From: VXPQ01 sp965248175
GTDB taxonomy: Bacteria > Bacteroidota > Rhodothermia > Rhodothermales > VXPQ01
NCBI GenBank assembly: GCA_965248175.1
Contig: OZ252093.1
Coordinates: 1,984,001 to 2,048,000 of the forward strand
DNA: 64,000 nt
Direction: 5' to 3'
Every line of letters begins with the position of its first letter. Position 1 is the first letter of the stretch. Positions 59,558 through 64,000 of the stretch are shown piece after piece. The position numbers and the translations under genes were made by a program. Under the pieces are notes generated by a model. That model was not told where the DNA came from and made no database searches. It was given only the letters and a program-made list of their open reading frames with translations.

Positions 59558-60628
59558 TCAGCCGATGGCTTCCTGAGCGAACGCCCAGGCTTTTTCCACC
59601 AGGGTAGGAGGTATGTCTCCGGCTACGAAGGCATGGCCGATTCGGTCGAGTAGCACAAGCCGTACGTTGCCCCTGCGCACCTTTTTGTCGAGCTTCATAG
59701 CGTCCATGAGGTCCGCTATCGAAAGAGAAGCGAGTCCGGGAGGCACTGGAATGCGCCGGACGATACGATCGGCTCGCTCGGCGTCGAAGCCTGCCGTTTT
59801 ATGCTCGGAAAGGTGCAAGGCGGCCCGCATACCCGCTGCTACGGCTTCCCCATGCGTATATGCTCCATACCCGGCTACTTTTTCGATGGCATGCGCGAAC
59901 GTATGGCCGAAATTCAGCATGGTGCGTAGCCCGGTTTCGAATTCGTCTTCGCACACGATGCGCACCTTCACGCCTGCTGCCCAGGGAACAATGCGTTCTA
60001 CGACGGACTCATTTCGATCGAACAGCGCATCCGCCTGCATTTCCAGTTCCGTAAAGAGCGCCTCGTCGGCAATGAGACCGTGTTTGATGACTTCCGCAAG
60101 ACCACTGGTCCACTGGCGCGTCGGCAGGGATTTCAGCAAACTCGGGTCAGTCAGGATGCCGGCAGGGCGATAGAATGCACCGATCAGGTTTTTTCCTGTT
60201 GCATGGTTGATGCCGGTTTTGCCCCCGATAGAGCTGTCTACCTGCGCGACCAGCGTAGTAGGAACCTGAAAAAACGGAATGCCGCGAAGCAGCGTAGCCG
60301 CTGCAAAACCGGCAAGGTCGCCTACGACTCCCCCCCCAAAGGCCACGAGGGGCATACCTCGTTCGATGCCCCACGCAAGCGCCCGGTCGTAGATTTCGGC
60401 GAGCCGATCTTGCGATTTGGTCGATTCGCCGGGTGGCAATACGATGAGGTGCGGTTCGAGTCCTTTCAGTGCAAGGCTGTTACATACGGCGTCCCCATAC
60501 AGCGCTGCCACCTGTTCGTCCGTCACCACGAGACACCGGTCGGCCCCGACGACGCCGGAGCGTATTACCGCAGGCAGTGTGTCGAGGGGGGCGAAAGAGA
60601 TGGGGATGGGCATGGTCGTCGTATGCAT
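59558..60628 (-). CDS. aroB: 3-dehydroquinate synthase
   Basis: Second step of the shikimate pathway, converting DAHP to 3-dehydroquinate with NAD and a metal. 356 residues with L-P-P-G-E-S-T-K-S, F-G-G-G-V-V-G-D-L-A-G-F-A-A-A-T-L-L-R-G, V-P-T-T-L-V-A-Q-V-D-S-S-I-G-G-K-T-G-I-N, G-A-F-Y-R-P, and the metal-ligand G-H-T-F-A-H-A-I-E region. The gene lies 11 bases upstream of tamB, and the two are probably co-transcribed. A second ATG five codons later is also possible. Confidence 0.93.
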   Translation of the reverse strand: MHTTTMPIPISFAPLDTLPAVIRSGVVGADRCLVVTDEQVAALYGDAVCNSLALKGLEPHLIVLPPGESTKSQDRLAEIYDRALAWGIERGMPLVAFGGGVVGDLAGFAAATLLRGIPFFQVPTTLVAQVDSSIGGKTGINHATGKNLIGAFYRPAGILTDPSLLKSLPTRQWTSGLAEVIKHGLIADEALFTELEMQADALFDRNESVVERIVPWAAGVKVRIVCEDEFETGLRTMLNFGHTFAHAIEKVAGYGAYTHGEAVAAGMRAALHLSEHKTAGFDAERADRIVRRIPVPPGLASLSIADLMDAMKLDKKVRRGNVRLVLLDRIGHAFVAGDIPPTLVEKAWAFAQEAIG

Positions 60629-60761
60629 GGAACGGTGCGGACGAGTCCGGCGGGAGGCGCAATATAGCGTTTAGGAACGTAAAGGGCGGAAAGGGAACCG
60701 CGTGCAGCCGATGCGATAAGAAATACAGGGTTGGGTGCTTTATGGAACAGGGAGGTGTGAC

Positions 60762-61202
60762 ATGATCATCACAAGACTTGTTGTAACACTAACTGTTTTA
60801 GTTCCGCTTGTTGCAGGCTGTAGTGCGTCGAAAGACGTGGCCCGGGGGGACGAAGCGGTAGCAGACTCGCTTCTCTACGGGAAGGCCGTCTATATACTCA
60901 TCGACGGCAGGGACGCGGGCCCCGTTCCCAAGACCATTCGCGTTTACCGTAGTTATGGCACGCGGGAGGTATCTCTTTTTCAGCAGGGCAAGGAGATTCG
61001 CAAGTACGAAATAGGCATTTCCGCCACCGGGGCCGGCGAGCAGGCCCGCATGGGATTCTGGAGCGGCCGCTCTGCCGACGGGGAGACCTACGACGTGCGT
61101 ACACTACCGCACGAGGACGAGGTGTACCTGATCCCCTTTTCCGAGGGTCCTATGCGGATTGAGGATCACCAGTACGGGCTTACCATGCTGATCAGGGAGT
61201 AG
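60762..61202 (+). CDS. Small hypothetical lipoprotein
   Basis: 146 residues. The ATG at 60762 follows a strong GGGAGGTG ribosome-binding site. The signal peptide is hydrophobic and ends L-V-A-G-C (Cys19). The mature part is short and beta-rich, with K-A-V-Y-I-L-I-D-G-R-D-A-G-P-V-P-K-T-I-R-V, somewhat like a PEGA-type or other small Ig-like fold. No family is recognised and no function is proposed. It stands alone between divergent aroB and convergent htrA. Confidence 0.75.
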   Translation: MIITRLVVTLTVLVPLVAGCSASKDVARGDEAVADSLLYGKAVYILIDGRDAGPVPKTIRVYRSYGTREVSLFQQGKEIRKYEIGISATGAGEQARMGFWSGRSADGETYDVRTLPHEDEVYLIPFSEGPMRIEDHQYGLTMLIRE

Positions 61203-61235
61203 CCGGGGCCGGACCCCCTCCCCATGCGTGTTGTT

Positions 61236-62813
61236 TTATTTCTCTTGCGCCTGGGGTTTTCTCAGCGCAGTTATTCCGGCGCCTCCGTTCGGTGCGCGTA
61301 GCCGGACGATAAAGGCCTTGCCTGCCTCTATATCTTCGTAGACGGTCTCGAACTCCTTAAGATTGCGGACTTTCTTCCGATCGATCTCTGAGATAATGGC
61401 GCCGCGGCGCAGGTTTGCTTCGCGGGCCGCGTAGCTCGTCGGGTCTATGTCCGTAACGATCACGCCCTCGATCGTTTCCTCTTCGAAGCCTGCTTCGCGG
61501 GCCATATCCGGGGTAACGTTGCTCAGGGTGATGCCCAGTTCGCCCATCAGGCGGTCACCGATAGTTTCCGCCGCGTTCTCGTTTTCGGCCAGGGGCGATC
61601 CGTTGTTTTCCCAGCCTCCAAGTTTGATGCGGAAGGTTTTCTGATCGCCTTCCCGGTTTACCTCGACTTCCGCATAGTCTCCCGGCTTCATGGCGCCGAT
61701 CCACAACGAGAGCTGCTGGTGGTCGCTCAGTTGCTTTCCGTTCAGGCTGACGATGACATCCCCCGGGCGGATGCCTGCATTCTCCGCCGCAGAGCCGGTC
61801 ACCACGGACCCGACAACTGCTGCACCCTGGGGCAGGTTCAGCGCCTCGATAAGGGCTTCGCTCGCGGGGCCATAACTTACGCCAAGTTTCCCGCGCTCGA
61901 CGCGTCCGGTGGCTATCAACTGATCGGCCACGTTTCGCACGGTATTGACGGGGATGGCGAAACCGATCCCTTGATATCCGCCCGTACGTGTGATGATAGC
62001 CGTGTTGATACCGACCAGTTCACCGCGCAGGTTGACCAACGGCCCTCCGGAATTTCCCGGATTGATAGCTGCGTCCGTCTGAATGAAGTTATACGTGGGC
62101 GCCGGCCCGCTTGCGATTTCGTCATTTGCCATGCCGTTTCCTATTCGAATCCGGCCTGTTGCGCTGATAATACCCGCCGTAACGGTATTACCGAGCGATG
62201 CTTCGATAGGCGATCCGAAAGCCATGACCCACTGCCCGACCTTGATATGGTCGGAGTTGCCCATGCCGATGAAAGGCAATGCTTCTGCGTCGATCTTGAT
62301 CACGGCAACATCGCTTACCGGGTCCGCCCCGATGACTCGCGCCTCGTATTCCGTGCCGTCCATAGCGATGACGGTCAACTCGTTCATATTTTCGATGACA
62401 TGATTGTTGGTCAGGATGTGCCCGTCCGGCCGGATGATTACACCTGATCCGAGTCCCGCTCGGGGTATCTGCGGGCCATTGAAGTCGAAATCTCTGAAGA
62501 AATTCCCGAACGGGGTATTATCGAAAGGATTTGGCTGTGGCTCGTCCGGGTTCCAGTCGGTCGGGATGTTTTCTGCCTGGATCTGTACGACAGCCGGATT
62601 GACGCGCTCGACTACCTGTGTAAATGCGTCTTCAAGGGTTGTTGCTTCAGGGAGCGCATCGGCAACCGGAACGCTTTCGGCAGCCCGGGACTCGACGCCG
62701 GTTTTGTCTCCTACACCGAATACGTTGGCTCCCATCATGGCGAACAGGCCGCCGGATAAGAAAACGGCAACGATCACGGCCAGCGAAACAGGATAATTTC
62801 TTTTTGTGCGCAT
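61236..62813 (-). CDS. HtrA/DegP-type periplasmic serine protease with two PDZ domains
   Basis: About 525 residues. An N-terminal membrane anchor or signal (Y-P-V-S-L-A-V-I-V-A-V-F-L-S-G-G-L-F) is followed by a trypsin-like domain with the complete triad: His in L-T-N-N-H-V-I, Asp in D-P-V-S-D-V-A-V-I-K-I, Ser in N-P-G-N-S-G-G-P-L. Two PDZ domains follow (about 305-395 and 420-520; A-G-I-R-P-G-D-V-I-V-S-L-N-G marks the first). It degrades or refolds damaged envelope proteins. The ATG at 62813 is preferred over an upstream in-frame TTG at 62837. Gene symbol left open because DegP, DegQ and DegS types are not separable here. Confidence 0.9.
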   Translation of the reverse strand: MRTKRNYPVSLAVIVAVFLSGGLFAMMGANVFGVGDKTGVESRAAESVPVADALPEATTLEDAFTQVVERVNPAVVQIQAENIPTDWNPDEPQPNPFDNTPFGNFFRDFDFNGPQIPRAGLGSGVIIRPDGHILTNNHVIENMNELTVIAMDGTEYEARVIGADPVSDVAVIKIDAEALPFIGMGNSDHIKVGQWVMAFGSPIEASLGNTVTAGIISATGRIRIGNGMANDEIASGPAPTYNFIQTDAAINPGNSGGPLVNLRGELVGINTAIITRTGGYQGIGFAIPVNTVRNVADQLIATGRVERGKLGVSYGPASEALIEALNLPQGAAVVGSVVTGSAAENAGIRPGDVIVSLNGKQLSDHQQLSLWIGAMKPGDYAEVEVNREGDQKTFRIKLGGWENNGSPLAENENAAETIGDRLMGELGITLSNVTPDMAREAGFEEETIEGVIVTDIDPTSYAAREANLRRGAIISEIDRKKVRNLKEFETVYEDIEAGKAFIVRLRAPNGGAGITALRKPQAQEK

Positions 62814-62980
62814 GTTCGGATGTGGATTGAATGGCAACTATGCATGAGATACGGCGCCGCTGCACAATACAATGCAGCGACTTAACTCGTTGGCAGACAA
62901 AAACGTGCCAAATTCGAAATTATTGCGGGGACCTGCATACAGGCAGGTCGTTTGGTCCATGTAATGCATCCCGTGCATGG

Positions 62981-64000
62981 TTATGTGCCCGGAATACCCG
63001 GTTCCGTCATGGGGCGTACATCGAGAATGGTGTCGATATCCGCCTCAGGGAGCAGATTCATCTCCTGAAGGACATCCCGCACCGAGCGCCGTTCCCGGGC
63101 CGCCTTTTTGGCAACCTGTGACGCTTTGTCATATCCAATAGCGGCATTGAGTGCCGTTGCGATCGATGGATTCAACTCCAGCAATTCGCGGCAGCGTGCG
63201 CGATCCGCCTCAATACCTTCTATGCATCGGATTCGGAACGCATCACATGCCCCGGCCAGGATCGAGACGTTTTCCAGCATGCAATGCGCCATAACAGGCA
63301 TCATCACATTCAGTTCGAGGTTGCCATGCTGTCCGCCAATCGTGATGGTCGTATGGTTACCCATTACGCGGGCGCAGGTCATCATCATGGCCTCGCTCAG
63401 CACAGGATTGACTTTGCCCGGCATGATGGATGATCCGGGCTGTACGGCGGGGAGCCGGATTTCGGCTGCTCCGCTGGTAGGGCCTGCTCCGAGATAGCGC
63501 AGATCATTCGCTATTTTCATCAACGAGACAGCCAGCGTATTAAGTGCTCCCGATGCGCTGACGTACGCATCTCTGGCGGATTGTGCTTCGAAGTGATTTT
63601 CCGCTTCGCGAAACGTCAGCCCGGATAACCCGGAGAGGTTTGCAATGGCTTTTTCGGGGAATTGCTTGTGCCGGTTGATTCCTGTGCCCGTGGCCGTACC
63701 TCCCAGGGCCAGTTCTTCCAGTTCGCCGGAAGCATGGTGCAGGCGGCGCATGCCATGCGCTATCTGGGACGCGTATCCGCCAAACTCCTGTCCGAGTCGT
63801 ACGGGCGTAGCGTCCATCAGGTGGGTACGTCCACTTTTTACAATATCGTCAAATGAGACGGACTTGTTCGCAAGAGCCTCCCGGAGCCGGTCCAGCGCGG
63901 GGAGTAGCGTGTGCTCGATGGCAATGCGGGCGGCGAGATGCATGGCCGTCGGAATGACATCGTTCGACGACTGCGACATGTTGACATCATCGTTCGGATG
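62981..64000 (-). CDS. fumC: Class II fumarate hydratase, C-terminal part (5' end outside window)
   Basis: Fumarase of the TCA cycle (fumarate to malate). The frame is open to the window edge at 64000 and reads H-P-N-D-D-V-N-M-S-Q-S-S-N-D, the fumarase B-site region, so the N-terminus lies beyond. T-G-T-G-I-N-R, the superfamily signature G-S-S-I-M-P-G-K-V-N-P-V, and A-L-N-A-x-I-G-Y-D-K-A near the C-terminus support FumC over aspartate ammonia-lyase or argininosuccinate lyase. The ATG at 63979 is internal. About 340 residues are present. Confidence 0.92.
   Translation of the reverse strand, partial: HPNDDVNMSQSSNDVIPTAMHLAARIAIEHTLLPALDRLREALANKSVSFDDIVKSGRTHLMDATPVRLGQEFGGYASQIAHGMRRLHHASGELEELALGGTATGTGINRHKQFPEKAIANLSGLSGLTFREAENHFEAQSARDAYVSASGALNTLAVSLMKIANDLRYLGAGPTSGAAEIRLPAVQPGSSIMPGKVNPVLSEAMMMTCARVMGNHTTITIGGQHGNLELNVMMPVMAHCMLENVSILAGACDAFRIRCIEGIEADRARCRELLELNPSIATALNAAIGYDKASQVAKKAARERRSVRDVLQEMNLLPEADIDTILDVRPMTEPGIPGT

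Noticed and set aside
1..64000. CRISPR array, rRNA or tRNA genes
   Set aside because: No regularly spaced direct repeats and no cloverleaf-like or rRNA-like stretches were seen in the gaps between genes.

Overview
The window looks like a chromosome segment of an aerobic member of the Rhodothermota/Bacteroidota branch (Rhodothermales-like). The evidence is type IX secretion (T9SS) C-terminal sorting domains with the YPNPFNP signature, a PorV/PorQ-family outer-membrane protein, a TonB receptor with an N-terminal carboxypeptidase-regulatory-like domain, a NagB–PIG-L fusion, an oxygen-dependent HemF, and a G+C content that looks moderately high by eye. The species cannot be named from this sequence.

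Layout. (1) 1-1464: housekeeping genes, the 3' part of tilS and then hpt. (2) 1.6-9.2 kb: an accessory patch. It holds an IS3-family element with a canonical -1 frameshift heptamer, next to a decayed second copy. It also holds a DUF4268-type putative nuclease whose start codon abuts the IS end, an HTH/ImmA-IrrE metallopeptidase regulator with a palindrome upstream, decayed sequence, and a three-gene minus-strand operon: MNT nucleotidyltransferase, HEPN protein, and a large HEPN plus HsdR_N-like nuclease. (3) 9.4-12.3 kb: a polysaccharide deacetylase-like protein and an HD phosphohydrolase. (4) 12.3-46.4 kb: a large organophosphorus island. Its left arm (+ strand) encodes a PbfA-like ammonia-lyase, phosphonoacetate hydrolase (PhnA), phosphonoacetaldehyde dehydrogenase (PhnY), a T9SS-exported metallophosphatase, a phosphonate-type FAD oxidoreductase, a second class-III aminotransferase, an organophosphate:Pi-antiporter-type MFS carrier and a DeoR regulator. 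Its middle (- strand) encodes a TonB receptor, a giant T9SS cargo protein, a PorV-like barrel, a PPC-repeat protein split by a 5-bp duplication, a SurA/PpiD-like lipoprotein and an alkaline-phosphatase-superfamily lipoprotein with PA14. Its right arm (+ strand) encodes 2-aminoethylphosphonate transaminase (PhnW), two metallophosphatases and a lipoprotein with two tandem alkaline-phosphatase-type domains. (5) 46.5-64 kb: housekeeping genes again, namely a polyprenol/dolichol kinase-like protein, the haem genes hemE, hemF, hemH and hemL with an rluA-type pseudouridine synthase, the NagB–PIG-L fusion, TamB, AroB, a small lipoprotein, an HtrA protease and a class II fumarase that runs off the window end.

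How it works together (inference). Secreted or surface-tethered phosphoesterases carrying carbohydrate-binding-type modules (LamG-like, chitobiase-like, PA14) would release small phosphorus compounds from glycans or lipids outside the cell. The TonB receptor would carry ligand over the outer membrane and the OPA-type carrier over the inner membrane. Inside, PhnW (from 2-aminoethylphosphonate) and the PbfA-like enzyme (from its 1-hydroxy derivative) would converge on phosphonoacetaldehyde, which PhnY oxidises and PhnA cleaves to acetate and phosphate. The coupling of a complete PhnW-PhnY-PhnA pathway to a TonB/T9SS surface apparatus is the most interesting feature of the window.
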